The notes beneath the pieces are model-generated. The model had not been told where the DNA came from and ran no database searches. It saw only the letters and a program-made list of their open reading frames with translations. Made by a program: the position numbers and the translations under genes. Of a stretch of DNA of 64,000 bases, positions 22,901-33,674 are shown piece after piece (the first letter of the stretch is position 1; the number at the start of each line of letters is the position of its first letter). The stretch comes from Metarhizium brunneum (lineage: Eukaryota > Ascomycota > Sordariomycetes > Hypocreales > Clavicipitaceae), in NCBI RefSeq assembly GCF_013426205.1, contig NC_089425.1:1984001-2048000 (forward strand), in the 5' to 3' direction.

Positions 22901-23401
22901 GCCAGCCAAGCAAACCAGGGCCAGGGCAGGATGTCTTCTGCATTTTCAGCCGTGGGCTATGATTCAGACGCAGCAAGTGCCTCAGGAAGCCCTACAATGA
23001 CTATGGCTACCATGAGCCTGGATCACTGGTCACGAGCTGCAATACTCGAAGAAGATGCCACAGATGTTAGCGTCGGTGGGCATTCGACTGTTGCAACAGT
23101 TCAAGGCAACTCTGTCGCCTCGGGTCCTGATGTCCCAACTTCACATGATATAAATGAAGGCCCGATACGTCGGAGAAGTTCCACCGCCGATGCCCACAAT
23201 CGAGCGGATGAATACACACTGAGCGAGCCTACTCGGTCCCCAGTGAAAGGTCACCACCATAAAGGATCAGCAGATAGCGTATCCTATTTGAGAGAAGAGG
23301 ACAGCGGGGAAACACGCTGGGTAATAGAACGTCGCCGTACTGGAGAGACTGGTGAAGTGGAAGTTCTGGAACGAGAAGTAATTGAGGGGAGTCAGATTTG
23401 A
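19970..23401 (+). CDS. Large, mostly disordered fungal protein of unknown function (1,143 aa)
   Basis: One uninterrupted exon of 1,143 codons with an ATG in CATC context. The protein is Ser/Thr/Pro/Asp rich and largely disordered. Visible parts: a basic start (HLRFHRRG); a short conserved-looking block GFIGGMALQNYRRD near residue 105; a basic KGKKGLPFLKNPMSTLLMRR block near 217, likely to bind membrane lipid or another protein; a strongly acidic Asp-rich tract at about 459-525; an Ala-rich helix AAYQAALAAAAHRAAASGKF near 743; and an ordered C-terminus RWVIERRRTGETGEVEVLER ending at 1143. I do not recognise a catalytic domain. The pattern of short ordered blocks in disorder fits a scaffold or polarity factor, but that is inference. 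The gene is surely coding, given its length and codon use. Confidence 0.85.
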   Translation: MLSHLRFHRRGTSNPTSPIPDQQQSASPLSNSESPVALASASPLDGMPPSATSSSAPTLPPITRVTSDDSGSRQERDERQNGAGLIPESRPHQSQRSSYNGDVGFIGGMALQNYRRDVEAQQKASRTETGDRTGSGNTPVHPEDTSGRPRPSYLEPTLDISRSSQFKQVASFSAPTDLQVSNASNLGRRPAGARLPQEAPFALANTPSSVAVEPQKGKKGLPFLKNPMSTLLMRRRNNQNAPDLRPLPLNNKDEEPTYDPRIRGTRVHDFSAPRKPRDIYGGNPESSRSVSDIHLTSSKENQPIALNLSGEPSVHARRSAPQSVKTTSGSQSSDHAENLPRAQPESKISFSDRPTTAATDNAPSIDTSQQPHTEENPKLPRSTSTASALEREETSPKASPSIRTTRSRNISLSEMSMSAIPRHMKSTSSRFSFDMVGAAKQEKLLEERHRQRELERKTNDNDDFRDSRFDDFDEDAFDYDAMMDDDGFEERIPGVNADFDDEEVPESYDLDVELDPDNDQENFAGFDFQRSNTASALASPYSTGMLITPRDADGNVIGFAMTKDTPGTSTFPMSSPLPAPSEDDVSEHRASGLGILDATAPLASNNYQNVKEDDLYFDDGMIGFENEFAEDLAASPDAADQPFDESIFDNNDTDQFGRPVPGAFQQAQSLRRADQQSSTKRESDITSRLSAHSVVSRSTAHTSVSADGQEEEETGGCDEKKSELGSENRTSQLASDGAKSVAAYQAALAAAAHRAAASGKFQRSSSPSSNPGLGDDDSASEVHENNIYSGYDDEDNDFDFDDDAIIAEANASALASDSDGWYGQEFGFYSAPPGLHPAAHNGGSSSLKEYEYANGGFFGPEGIGALNRSTSGRMISREPNLTPITERSEYSNRNSFMSLGYAPLSTSTPIVQSPGLAQLAMMADCGDDQMTLSALLRLRSRAWGGSQASLASSREGSPRSDRGDVSNSQWMSTSVGQASQANQGQGRMSSAFSAVGYDSDAASASGSPTMTMATMSLDHWSRAAILEEDATDVSVGGHSTVATVQGNSVASGPDVPTSHDINEGPIRRRSSTADAHNRADEYTLSEPTRSPVKGHHHKGSADSVSYLREEDSGETRWVIERRRTGETGEVEVLEREVIEGSQI

Positions 23402-25332
23402 TGTCAATTTACGGTGTGATCTCGTTGATCGAGGCAGACGAAAATTTGTTGACTGTTTTTGGTATGCATGTTGCTTTTTTGTTTTGCTTTGAGCACAACA
23501 CATTACACGCTTTTAATTTTGGATATCGGGCTAGACTCGAGCTTGGCAATATGGTTGTCAATTTCGTCTCATTGACAGGACTCATCCTCGGGAAAATCTG
23601 ACTTTGGGGGCATGGCGTTTGGTTAGAACATCAAGGGCCGCCTGAGTTGAACTCAAAATTGCATGGGAGAACAGGATAGATGATAAAACGGGTGGCACAT
23701 GATCATGTCAAATGGTATGAGGCCATCTTCCACCAGAACAAAAGTCTGCATCTTCTCCGCGAGATAGACTATGTCAGCCATTTGAATAGACATTTCGGCC
23801 ATTCGACATGATGGACAAGCTCAGCAGTCTTGTTCTTGAGTCGTCTCAGTGTGTTTCCCACTATCTTGTAGAGCCTGCTGGCGAAATTGGCGCGCCAAGT
23901 CGAATCAATCAGTCAACCGGCGCAACCTAGCAAAAGCCGTGCTGCCATGTCGTGTTTAGTCACAGCTGCCTCGGGGGGGCCAAGAGAAGAAGATGTGCGC
24001 TCCGAGTCGACTCCTTGACTCGGCCGGCTTAAGCATGGCGTGTCCGCTTCTGGCCGGAAAAGAGCGCAGAGAATGTGGAACGCCTGGGCGCCGTTTGGCT
24101 CTCGGTCCAACGTTTGCTATTCGAAACGGATCTGAAATGAAGACGGATTGATGATTCTTGCCACTAGGCAACGAACCTGGGGCTACCGGATCGTCGCGCA
24201 GACACAATGGGCGAAATGCGTCGATCAGAGCGTCTCGATCGGTTTGTGTGGTATTACGGACGGAGCACACAACATTCAACGTTGAACACCGCAGCAGCTC
24301 TTGTGGCGCACAAGGCACCCAGCGCCTTGACCAGTCAATGCCATCAATTCAACGCTCGCTCTAGGCAGCCTATCAGCGCCGTGCTCTCAATGCACGCGCC
24401 GACATGGAGCCTGGCCAGCCAAGGGAGCCAACAAGTCCCAGTAATTTGATGTCTCCACCGCCGTCTCACCACATGTCAAGTCAAGTGCAAAAGACCACAT
24501 GCAGTCAACAACACCTACCAGTAAACACTCAGTGCTCACACCATGACCCCGCAGGGCGTTTTGGCAAGCCAGCAAAGCTCAGCGTACTGACAATTATTAT
24601 GTACCGGGCGAAACATTGAAACCATTGACAGTCACCATCGATCACTACAAGGTGCATCCCGTCACCCGTGTCTCTTGGCCCGCCAATGACGCCGCGGCAA
24701 TTTGAGCCGTATATGTAGCCGCGTTTGGGGCCTGGTGTAATTGTTGACATCTTCAAAGGACACGAGACACTCCAAGGACACGGGCTATGACGAGGGACTT
24801 GGAGACATCAATTGGCACTAACCTACAAGGCATGGGTCATGGAGGATGCAGCAAGGCATCGCGTGCCCACACCCCAGGTCGTTGGAGGATGGAAAGCAAG
24901 CTCGCCCCAAAACCTTGACCACGTTGAACCAGCTGCATCACTTCTTGGAAAGCTTTAAATAGCGCTGCTTGGCCTGAGACTCTGACCTCATTCGAGCTTG
25001 GTCTTCTCCCGGCGCTCTCGTCTGTCCTCGTCCACCACCCTTTCTGAGCCCCTTGCTCCCCCACGTTGTCGATTCCCGTCTGCTTGAGCCGTGTTTTTCT
25101 TCCATGTCGTTCAAGTCTCGCGTAAATTGTGTTTAGCCTCACCTCTGGCAACAACCCTCGAAAGGAATTGGCATTGGGTATTGGAGGTCCGCAGTTGTGC
25201 CACAGCCAAGCCCGTCATCACCGCATTCCTGGCGCCTCATAGCCGAGCGAGGAGGGATCGCAATTGTTAGGCTGGGCCATTGACATTGATCGCGACTGCC
25301 AATGCGCCCGAGCTCCCTCTGAGCCTGATACA
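23402..25332. other. Intergenic region, promoter of the MFS gene
   Basis: No gene is seen in this 1.9 kb. A TTTAAATA element at about 24953-24962 followed by a C/T-rich stretch (25000-25120) looks like the core promoter and leader of the MFS gene at 25333. No repeats of the TACGGAGTA family were found here. Confidence 0.5.
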
Positions 25333-27327
25333 ATGGATCATCAGAGTCTGGGCAAGTCGGCCATTGACCCTGCAAAGCTGGAGGAGAAGGTCGGTCAACG
25401 ACACAAGGACGATTTGCTACGTCATGGCGATGTCCGCACTGCCGACGGATCCTCGCTGCACGACGGTGAGGATATTCTTGCGCTCCAAGACCTCGACCCG
25501 GCCCTGAATATGAAAATGCACTTGGTCAACAATGTGAGTGCTTTGCAGGTGATGCGCAGTTGCTCGTCGGGGCCACGATTCATGGAGGCCTTCACGTCCT
25601 GCGGTCGGTTGTGGCCTTTCTGTTTACAGTGCTAACAGCCACATTTCAAAGGCAATTGATGAGATTGGCTGGACTCCGTATCACCTAAAGCTCTTCTTCC
25701 TCAATGGTTTCGGGTAAGTCGACTCTCGAGTCGTGTATGGCGTTTGCATGTACTTGCATGTACCCCGAGCATTCATTTATTTGGAACCCTCTTGGTCCCG
25801 ACCGACGCTGATAAACCCAAAGATATGCTGTAGATTCCATGATTCTCCTTTTCCAGTCCATTATCGCAGGGCCGGCTCATCGTGAGTTCCGTAGTGGCTA
25901 CGCAAACGCTCTCACGATTGCCGTGTACTGTGGTATGCTATCAGGCGCCCTCTTCTGGGGGTTCAGTGCCGATATAATTGGCCGCAAGTACGCCTTCAAC
26001 ATCTCTCTCTTCATGTGCTCCGTATGCTGCATCGTTGCCGGTGCCATGCCAAGTTGGCCCAGTCTCGCGCTCTTCATCGCCCTTTTGGGCTTCGGTGGGG
26101 GAGGCAATTTGATCATGGACACAACCGTTTTCCTCGAATATCTCCCCAGCAACAAGCAGTGGCTTCTAACATTTCTTGCATGTTGGTGGGGCTTTGGTCA
26201 GGCTATTACAGGATTTATCGGCTGGGGATTCCTGGTCCCTGAGAGGTGGAATTGCAGTGTAGATGCAGTGTCCTGCTCCAAGGCTGACAACTGGGGTTGG
26301 CGGTATGGCCTCTTCACCGGGGGGGCGCTGGTCCTGGTCATGTCTCTTCTTCGAATCACAGTTGTTCGACTGCGAGAGACGCCAAAGTATCTTCTGGGCA
26401 TGGGTGAGGACGAAAAGGTGGTTGAGACCTTCCATTACCTGGCCACCAAGTACAATCGTCCTTGTTCCTTGACATTGGAGAAGTTGCAGGCATGCGGAAC
26501 TATCCGAGCAGTGCAAGACCCGAAGGGTTTCTCCTTGCAAAAGTCTCTTGTACATTTCAGTGGTCTTTTTTCAACCAAGAAGATTGCCATCTCTACGCTC
26601 ATGATCTGGCTTTCTTGGACTCTCATCGGTCTGGCCTACCCATTGTTCTACGTATTCTTACCGTAAGTTCATGGTTTGACACTTTGGAAACCCCTATCAT
26701 CCAGCTTAAATTTCAACACACAGTTGTCCTAATTTCCCCCCCTTGATCCGCCCGACCCCCTCCTTTCTCTCCCTCATTCGGGCCCCCTTTATTTCGTCTT
26801 CATTCCGCGTAAAGTACTAATAAGGATACAGTACATACCTGGAAAACCACGGCTTGAAGTTCCACCGAACCCAGTTCGAAACATGGCGTAATTATGCCAT
26901 AACCAACATCTGCGGTATTCCCGGTCCTATTATTGCTGGGTTCATGTGCAACACGAGAATCCTCGGGAGAAAGTATACCATGAGCATCGGTGCGCTCATA
27001 ACGATGGCATTCTTCTTCGCTTATACGGCTGTAAATACCGCGGTGCAGGACTTGGCCTTTACCTGTTTGATAGCTTGTTTCCTCAACATTTACTACGGCA
27101 CCCTTTATGCATACACACCAGAAGTTCTTCCTAGCGCCCACAGAGGAACTGGAAATGGAGTTGCCGTGGCTTGCAATCGAATCATGGGCATTGTCTCTGC
27201 GGTGGTTGCGTCAGAGGCCAATACAGCCACATCAGCGCCGCTGTACGTTTGCGCCGCCATCTTCATCGTGGCAGCCATAGTTTCTGCGCTGTTCCCGTTT
27301 GAGCCGTACGGTCGGCGAAGTTCATGA
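25333..27327 (+). CDS. MFS transporter, SV2/SVOP-like sugar-transporter family
   Basis: A 532-aa membrane transporter in four exons: 25333-25533, 25652-25713, 25823-26662 and 26832-27327. Donors are GTGAGT or GTAAGT, acceptors are AAG or CAG, and the joined frame is open. The soluble N-terminus (about 65 aa) is followed by AIDEIGWTPYHLKLFFLNGFG, typical of SV2-like proteins, then the MFS loop 2-3 signature GFSADIIGRKYAFN, an equivalent R-TPKYL motif after helix 6, and in the second half RILGRKYTMSIGAL and YTPEVLPSAHRGTGNG, the PETS-like motif before helix 11. The family moves sugars, organic acids or cations; the substrate cannot be told. An upstream in-frame TTG at 25264 is not taken as start; the first ATG is 25333. 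Confidence 0.9.
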
Positions 27328-27839
27328 ATACTGCGAACCGAGTGATACGACTGGGGTCTTAGTGAAGCTGTTAGAGCGTTCGTTTATGGGCCGGTATGAG
27401 GATCCTCTCAAAGTCAATCAGGGAACGCTATGAATATATGGGGAAACGATACTCCGTATAAGTTGTCAATAGAAAATGGGCTTGATACCCAGCACCTCCA
27501 CGGGACATATGCAGGGAAGGCCCGTACCTAGGTAGCTAGCTAGGTGGTGGCATAATGTTGCTTCTCAAGAGAGCCGTCCTGCATGGGCGTTGTTTTACTT
27601 TCGCTGATGACTAAGTCTACGCAGAACCAGACTGTTCTCTCGGCGCTCTCGGCGGCCGGCCCCACCAGCTGACGCCGGGCTTATGGGGACTGGAGCCAGT
27701 CTGTTCATTATCCAGACCATCATTTCTTTCATCCAGGATTTACGTGGATTTTATGCAAACCCATCCGCTATTATTTCCTCGTTCGCATCCCCATTCTGTC
27801 GATTTTTGTCCCCGTATATCTTTTGGCTCATTGATGAGC
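27328..27839. other. Short intergenic region with repeat motifs
   Basis: About 500 bp between the MFS gene and the DNAJC28-like gene. It holds one TACGGAGTA motif (27450-27458, reverse orientation) and a GTACCTAGGTAGCTAGCTAGG palindromic element at 27524-27547. The promoter of the next gene must lie here. Confidence 0.6.
27524..27547. repeat. CCTAGGTAGCTAGCTAGG imperfect palindrome
   Basis: The element can fold on itself around AGCTAGCT and belongs to the TAGGTACCTA-like intergenic family. Confidence 0.8.
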
Positions 27840-29429
27840 ATGCCCTCATCTCATCACATGACGAGACTCAGCTTGTGTCCTAAGTGTTGTGCCTCGCCAG
27901 CCAAAGCTCTTCACACTCGACCTTTACAAGCTCCTGCAGCTGTCAGGCATTTCCGAAGCCTTCAGGGGGGTGATAGGAAACGAGACGGCGGAAAGGACCT
28001 AGCCAACAAAAACGGTTCACATGGGCAAGAGGAACCAGGTCCATTGGCACGCCGGCTAGAAGAGGCTACGGAAGAAGCTCTTCTAACAGGTGGTTTATCC
28101 GGACGGCGCGCCATTGAAGATGCCGGGTTTTCAGATGAGCTGAAGGAGAAGCTTCTCCATAAAATTGCAGACGCCAAGTTCGAAGGACAATGCTCGGGCT
28201 CATTTGCCCAAGCAGGCATACCATCATCTGCGTCGAAAAGCATACAGCACAGTCACAGCTCGCGTCCTTGGGCAGGCACTGAGACTACCGAAGATGCGGT
28301 ATTGCGGATGCTAGATGACGCTAAACCACGCCTAAAGTCACAAAGTCAAGTGAAGTTTCAACCGCCAGTCGTGGACACACGAATTCGGCGCAGCGTGCCG
28401 CAAACTCACGGTCAAAGGGCGGCTAGTGCTCGCGACAAGGCTAGCATGTATGTAGGAATGGACATGAAAGCTTCAAAAGGGCTGAGCGACGAGGAGAGAG
28501 AGAAGATGAAGGCGGAGCTGCGAGAGCGGTTCCAGCCCGCCGCCAGAAGTGTCCCTGTCTCGATCTCCGGTTTGACCGCGCTAGCTAATTCACGCATAGA
28601 AGATGCTATCTCGAGGGGTCAGTTCAAAAACCTGCCCCGGGGTAAAGAGATGGAACGAGATCCAAGAAGCGACAATCCTTTTATTGATACAACAGAGTAC
28701 ATTATGAACAAGATGATTCAACGCCAAGAGATTGTTCCCCCTTGGATTGAAAAGCAACAGGAATTAAGCAAAGCTGCAAGAACATTTCGAGAGCGATTGC
28801 GGAATGATTGGAAAAGGCATGCTTCTAGGATGATAGCTTCACGAGGGGGAACACTGGAGGAGCAAATGAAACGAGCAGCAGCATTTGCCGACGCAGAGCT
28901 GGCGCACAATCCGAGATACAAGAACGTGGACCAAGTTGTCGTGTCTTCCAATGCCACGCATCATCCTGTTATGAGAAATATATCAAACACAGCTCAGGTC
29001 CATGGAGATTCCACCCCAACAGCAGCCTCGGGCGGCGTCGGCGCCGTCAACGTGGTCCAAAGGCCATTTCGTGATCCAGCCTGGGAGGAAGCGGAACATG
29101 CCTACATGAAATTGTCCATTCAGAATCTGAACAACATTACCAGGAGCTACAATCTGATGGCACCCGAGCTGGCCAAGAAGCCATACTTTTCATTGGAGAG
29201 GGAGTTAAACTCATGCTATGCAGACGTTGCGCCGCTCGTCGCCGACGAAATCAAGGTTCGGACGGTAGGGCGCAAAGCAACAGGCAAAGCAACACGTGTC
29301 GGGAACAATGCCAACTCAAGTTTGATAGATATGTTTATTGGAAGACACAGCGTTAATATTCACCCCGAGGGAAATGAGAAGGCATATGGCTTAAAAGAGT
29401 GGTGGAGGGACTTTTGGCGAAAGAAATAG
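27840..29429 (+). CDS. DNAJC28-like protein (DUF1992), probably mitochondrial
   Basis: A single-exon protein of 529 aa from the ATG at 27840, which has the best context (A at -3). In-frame ATGs at 27753, 27834 and 27858 are alternatives. The N-terminus is Cys/Ala/Arg rich with few acids (SLCPKCCASPAKALHTRPLQ), like a mitochondrial presequence. The core at about residues 240-305 contains ALANSRIEDAISRGQFKNLP, DNPFIDTTEYIMNKMI and QEIVPPWIEKQQEL, the signature of the DNAJC28 conserved domain (DUF1992). There is no J-domain HPD motif, as is usual for fungal members. The C-terminal part has AYMKLSIQNLNNITRSYNLM and ends in a basic WWRDFWRKK. The function in fungi is poorly known; a chaperone-linked mitochondrial role is inference. 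Confidence 0.82.
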   Translation: MPSSHHMTRLSLCPKCCASPAKALHTRPLQAPAAVRHFRSLQGGDRKRDGGKDLANKNGSHGQEEPGPLARRLEEATEEALLTGGLSGRRAIEDAGFSDELKEKLLHKIADAKFEGQCSGSFAQAGIPSSASKSIQHSHSSRPWAGTETTEDAVLRMLDDAKPRLKSQSQVKFQPPVVDTRIRRSVPQTHGQRAASARDKASMYVGMDMKASKGLSDEEREKMKAELRERFQPAARSVPVSISGLTALANSRIEDAISRGQFKNLPRGKEMERDPRSDNPFIDTTEYIMNKMIQRQEIVPPWIEKQQELSKAARTFRERLRNDWKRHASRMIASRGGTLEEQMKRAAAFADAELAHNPRYKNVDQVVVSSNATHHPVMRNISNTAQVHGDSTPTAASGGVGAVNVVQRPFRDPAWEEAEHAYMKLSIQNLNNITRSYNLMAPELAKKPYFSLERELNSCYADVAPLVADEIKVRTVGRKATGKATRVGNNANSSLIDMFIGRHSVNIHPEGNEKAYGLKEWWRDFWRKK

Positions 29430-30246
29430 CTCGTCCAAGCCATGTGTCTCATGTGTAGGCGTGTATATTAATCTGGAAGCAAATGGGATCATATTGACAC
29501 TGTTGAGTTCTCTGGACCACATGACTTGACCCATCCGATCGAACAATACCAGTAATCCGTTAAAAATCCAGAGGGATTGCTAAACTATTGAACTCACAGC
29601 GGAAAACGAAACCCCTAGTGAGTCATGGCGTACACGGTCGAGTAGTGCTAAAAGATTTAAAAAAAATAATATTATATGTAATATTCGGGAATATTCAAGA
29701 CTGGGAAAAGCAGGCGGAAAGCCACTTTAGTCTTTTGCCCAGGTTGTATCTCGACTGGGAAATGCACGGCGGATAATAAATCAGAAGCCTGCCCCAGCCT
29801 GAGCTGTGAAAGGCTCATCGAGGCTAGCTTCGCCGCCGCAAAACCGAGATAGGGAGCGCCACTGGGAGGGCATTTGGACATTTAGAAGCGTGGCGGTGGA
29901 CGCCATCTAGACGCGGGTGGAAGCCCCTCCGAAACCACTGTTTGATTGAGGAAGATGCCGTTGTGGCCAGGGGAGGTATTGCTTAAATAAACGGCAGGTG
30001 AGCGCCACGGCAAGCCATCACCTTGCACACCTATCAATGCTCTTGTACGGATAACGGGGTGGCAGACTTCGGGTAATGAAATAGGCCGGTAGTTGGAGGA
30101 GGGACGGAGAGTAACACAGCCTGATGCGTCGGCTGCCGAGAAAACGGCATTCATATCTTGGATGCGAGGTTGCGCTTTGATTGCGAGAAATTTGTTTTCA
30201 ATGTTGGCTCTGGTCGACGGCGAGTCCCAAAGTTATAAATAATAAA

Positions 30247-30320
30247 TACCTGCTTAGGTACGCCGTATAAAGTAGGTAGGTCTAGGTTCCTACCTAAGTA
30301 AGGACTTAGGTAAAGTAGCT
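30247..30320. repeat. CTTAGGTAC / CTACCTAAG inverted repeat block
   Basis: Contains CTTAGGTA, GTAGGTAGGTCTAGG, CCTACCTAAGTA and CTTAGGTAAAG units in both orientations, so it can form several hairpins. It lies about 1.3 kb upstream of the permease start. Confidence 0.8.
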
Positions 30321-30601
30321 ACTGCTACTACCCCTCAAAAACAGAGCAGCGCTTCCTCCCCGCATATCAGGGATGGAGGCACCAGACTGCATGCGTGGCT
30401 GGCTGGCGAAGGCGAGGTGGCCCAATGACGGGATCATCCTCGATTACCACGGGGAACGCTGTCCCCTGCTCCTGGGGCCGTTTGGGGAGTCTTTCCTGGG
30501 GCACTCGTCGAGGTTGCCTCGAATTAATACGACGCCAGCATTAAAAATGCGACAGACAAACGTGGCACAGTAGTCAACCAGGGACAGGGACATCTGGACT
30601 T

Positions 30602-30631
30602 TCTTCCCCACATCTGGGGTCGTGGGGAAGA
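30602..30631. promoter_or_regulatory. Inverted repeat with clustered CreA-like sites
   Basis: Two perfect 10-bp arms, TCTTCCCCAC and GTGGGGAAGA, flank a 10-bp spacer that contains CTGGGG. Within 30 bp there are three matches to the CreA/Mig1 consensus SYGGRG. Further CTGGGG matches lie at 30472-30477 and 30496-30501. It is about 960 bp upstream of the maltose permease start. CreA control of such permeases is established in other fungi; use of these sites is inferred. Confidence 0.45.
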
Positions 30632-31331
30632 CGACCGAGCAACTGACGAAACGTGCGGGTTTGTCAAGAGAGAGCACACATGCCATGCGGATTGGTGGCC
30701 TTGAATGACTCGGATCCTTCGCTCATGTCCCAGAGATTCATCGACTGTATCTGCCACGATGCAATTGACGCCGGATGAAACTACGGGACGAGTGCGAAAG
30801 AACTTTCTGTAGAGTAAGAGCAAGCAATGGATCACTATTGTAGTCTGGTCTGGTCAATACTTTGGAAAGCCAGTCAACCTGTTGGACCCCACAGACGAAC
30901 TGTTCAATTGCCAGGCATGGCCAGACCAGCCGACGGTTCGATGCCCCTGTCCTGTCCAAGCACCCCAGGTTGTTTGGCGGCTGACAGCCGGGGTGCGTCA
31001 ACTGGTCCTTATTTCAAATATTAGTACTACTACTCCGTACCACTAGTCTGTTCCCCACCATCGGCCCAAAATCTTCATCGGTGGCGGCCAAATTTTCTGC
31101 AGCAGCACATCTTCGTGTGTGTGCCCAGCAACCTTGGGTCCTTGCACGTCTTCTCGGTCGCCGCTTCATGCCTCTGCCTCACAGGGCAACTCGGATGCAT
31201 GAAGGCGGCTGTTAGATCCATGGCCCAGACGCCCGGGCCACCCGACTAACCTCATCCCGCTTCCCTCCCCTGCTTCACTCCTCACATCACCAGTGGCTGA
31301 CCTTCCTGTGCGACTCCCCGTCTGGTAACAT

Positions 31332-31340
31332 TATATAAAG
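31332..31340 (+). promoter_or_regulatory. TATA box (TATATAAAG)
   Basis: Perfect TATATAAAG about 247 bp upstream of the permease ATG, with pyrimidine-rich DNA between. It would place transcription start near 31365-31375. Confidence 0.55.
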
Positions 31341-31380
31341 ACGCCGCCGCCCGTCACCTGTTGACGTCTGCCAGACTTGG

Positions 31381-31485
31381 ATGCTCACACTTGGCTATCC
31401 GCCTCTGATATCTCGGTCTGGGCGCCTTGAAACTACATCTTCTTTGACATCTCCGTCTCCCCCATCTCATACGTCTGTGGGGTAA
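31381..31485 (+). other. Upstream ORF (34 codons) in the maltose permease leader
   Basis: ATG at 31381, TAA at 31483-31485, encoding 34 residues that begin MLTLGYPPLISRSG. It lies 40-50 bp past the TATA box and ends 101 bp before the main ATG. It is the only ATG between the TATA box and the main start. It is translated only if transcription starts upstream of 31381. Confidence 0.4.
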
Positions 31486-31586
31486 CGTCTGTCCCTTTCC
31501 CAAGCATCACCGTGTAGCCACACGAGAAGCTTGCTCACTCACTTGCACCCTTGCCTACTTCAATACCCTGTTCAACAATCGACACC

Positions 31587-33674
31587 ATGGCCGTCGACAG
31601 ACAGGACAACGGCCGCCCGGAAAGCGCCGCCGTACAGCCAGCAGACGTTGCTCCCGTCGCCGAGGACTATGGCCATGACGTTTTAGATCCATCCAAAACA
31701 CATCGCACCATTATCGAAAACGCAAGGGCAGCCGCAGCCAAGGAACAGGGCATGACTCTTTGGCAAGGTATCAAGCTATACCCCAAGGCTGTAGGCTGGA
31801 GTGTATTAATATCTACCTGCATCGCTATGGAGGGTTATGATATTAGCCTAGTTAACAATTTCTGTGAGTTCAATCAATGCCCCTCATCGGTCATAACGAC
31901 TCTAACCTTGCCCACATCTAGACGCATTTCCCCAGTTTACCAAGAAGTATGGCGAATATCAGCCAAAGTCTGGAACTTACGAAGTTACTGCTCCGTGGCA
32001 AGCGGGTCTGAGTAACGTACGAGCGTCCCCTTTGCTGCTCCTTCCAGGCTGCAATGCCACCCCAACTTGACAACAAGATTCGTCCAGAAGGAGACATCAA
32101 CTAACGACAAGGGGAATTAGGGTGCAATGGTGGGCGAAATCATTGGTCTTTTCATCAATGGCTACGTCTCGGAAAGATTTGGTTACAGATATACAGTCAT
32201 GGCCTGTCTTGTCATGGTAACGGCGTTTACCGCGATATTCTTCACTGCCCCAAACGTTGAAACCCTCTTGGTCGCTGAGATTTTATGCGGTATTCCATGG
32301 GGTATTTTCCAGACATTGGCCGTCACCTATGCCTCCGAGGTCTGCCCTGTTGCCCTACGTGGGTATCTGACCACTTATGTCAACTTTTGCTGGGGACTTG
32401 GCCAGGAAATCGGCATCGGTGTCATTCGCGCTATGCTGAGCCGTGATGACGAATGGGCATACCGCATCCCATATGCTTTGCAATGGATGTGGCCGCTGCC
32501 CCTGTTTGTCGGCATATTCTTTGCGCCGGAATCGCCATGGTGGTTGGTGCGGAGGGGCAGGACTGAAGAGGCCAAGAAAGCGCTCCTTCGCCTTACCAGC
32601 CTCGACCGGGAAACAGATTTTGATGCCGACGAGACGATTGCCATGATGGTGCATACGACTGCTCTAGAAGAGAAGATTACTGCTGGAGCTTCGTATTGGG
32701 ACTGTTTCAAGGGCGTTGATCTGCGAAGGACCGAAATTGTATGCATGACGTGGGCCATTCAAAACTTGAGCGGAAATTCATTTTCCAACTATTCGACTTA
32801 CTTTCTGAAGCAAGCCGGCCTGTCAGACAGCGATGCATATTCTTTTGCTCTTGGTCAGTACGCCATCAACATGGTTGGCGTGTTTGGGGCATGGGGTTTG
32901 ATGACGCTGGGTATCGGACGAAGGTCGCTCTACCTATATGGACTTTGCGGCCTCTGTACGATGCTGTTCATCCTTGGATTTCTCGGCCTTGTGCCTCACG
33001 ACCACCGCCGAGCAGGGTCTCTAGCCACCGGCAGCATCATGATTGTTTGGGCACTCTTCTATCAATTGACGGTGGGAACCGTGTGCTATTCTCTTGTAAC
33101 TGAGTTGTCGTCACGTAGACTCCAGATCAAGACAGTCGTGTTGGGGAGAAACCTTTAGTAAGTACCTATGTGCCTCATTCGAGCCCACGGACTCCTTTTT
33201 TTTTCAATCTTGTGCTGGCTTTTGACATATTGCTCTCTTCATCCCGAGTCTCTCGGATTTTCCGCTAACTATGCCCTGCAGCAACATTGTTGGCATCATC
33301 AATAGCGTGCTGACACCGTATATGCTGAATCCGGGGGAATGGAACTGGAGCAATTACGCGGGCTTTTTTTGGGTAAGTGCAGTTGACACTCTCGTTTCGA
33401 CATCCTGTTTGCTCTTGAATCTTTTCCTAATAGCGGTTGCTTTTATCAGGGGGCCATATGTTTCCTATGCATCGTCTATACATATTTCCGCATCCCAGAG
33501 CCTCGAGGTCGCACATTCGCAGAACTAGACGTATTGTTCGAGCGACGTGTTCCTGCCCGAAAATTTGCCAGCACAGAAGTAGATGTATTCCACGAAACAG
33601 TCGAGGACAAGGTATTGAACCGGTACGAAAATGACGTGCATCACAGGCAGGAGAAGAGCGGGACGCTGGCATAG
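31587..33674 (+). CDS. Alpha-glucoside (maltose-type) permease, MFS sugar porter
   Basis: A 574-aa proton symporter of the fungal MAL permease group. Five exons: 31587-31863, 31922-32016, 32121-33157, 33282-33372 and 33450-33674; all phases match. The start is in an ideal CACC ATGG context. Features: a hydrophilic N-terminus of about 75 aa; DISLVNNFYAFPQFTKKYGE in and after helix 1, as in Mal permeases; the loop 2-3 signature GYVSERFGYRYT; PESPWWLVRRGR at the end of helix 6; and PEPRGRTFAELDVLFE after helix 12, a hallmark of this group. A long cytosolic tail follows. Uptake of maltose, trehalose, turanose or similar alpha-glucosides is likely, but which one cannot be told. No maltase or MalR-type regulator gene is adjacent. 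Confidence 0.92.

Larger units (their letters stand above)
29430..31586. other. Long promoter region of the maltose permease gene
   Basis: This 2.2-kb region has no gene. It holds a CTTAGGTAC repeat block (30247-30320), CreA-like sites, an inverted repeat (30602-30631), a TACTCCGTA motif (31031), a TATA box (31332) and an upstream ORF (31381), each listed separately. The density of candidate control sites fits a carbon-regulated transporter gene. Confidence 0.6.
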
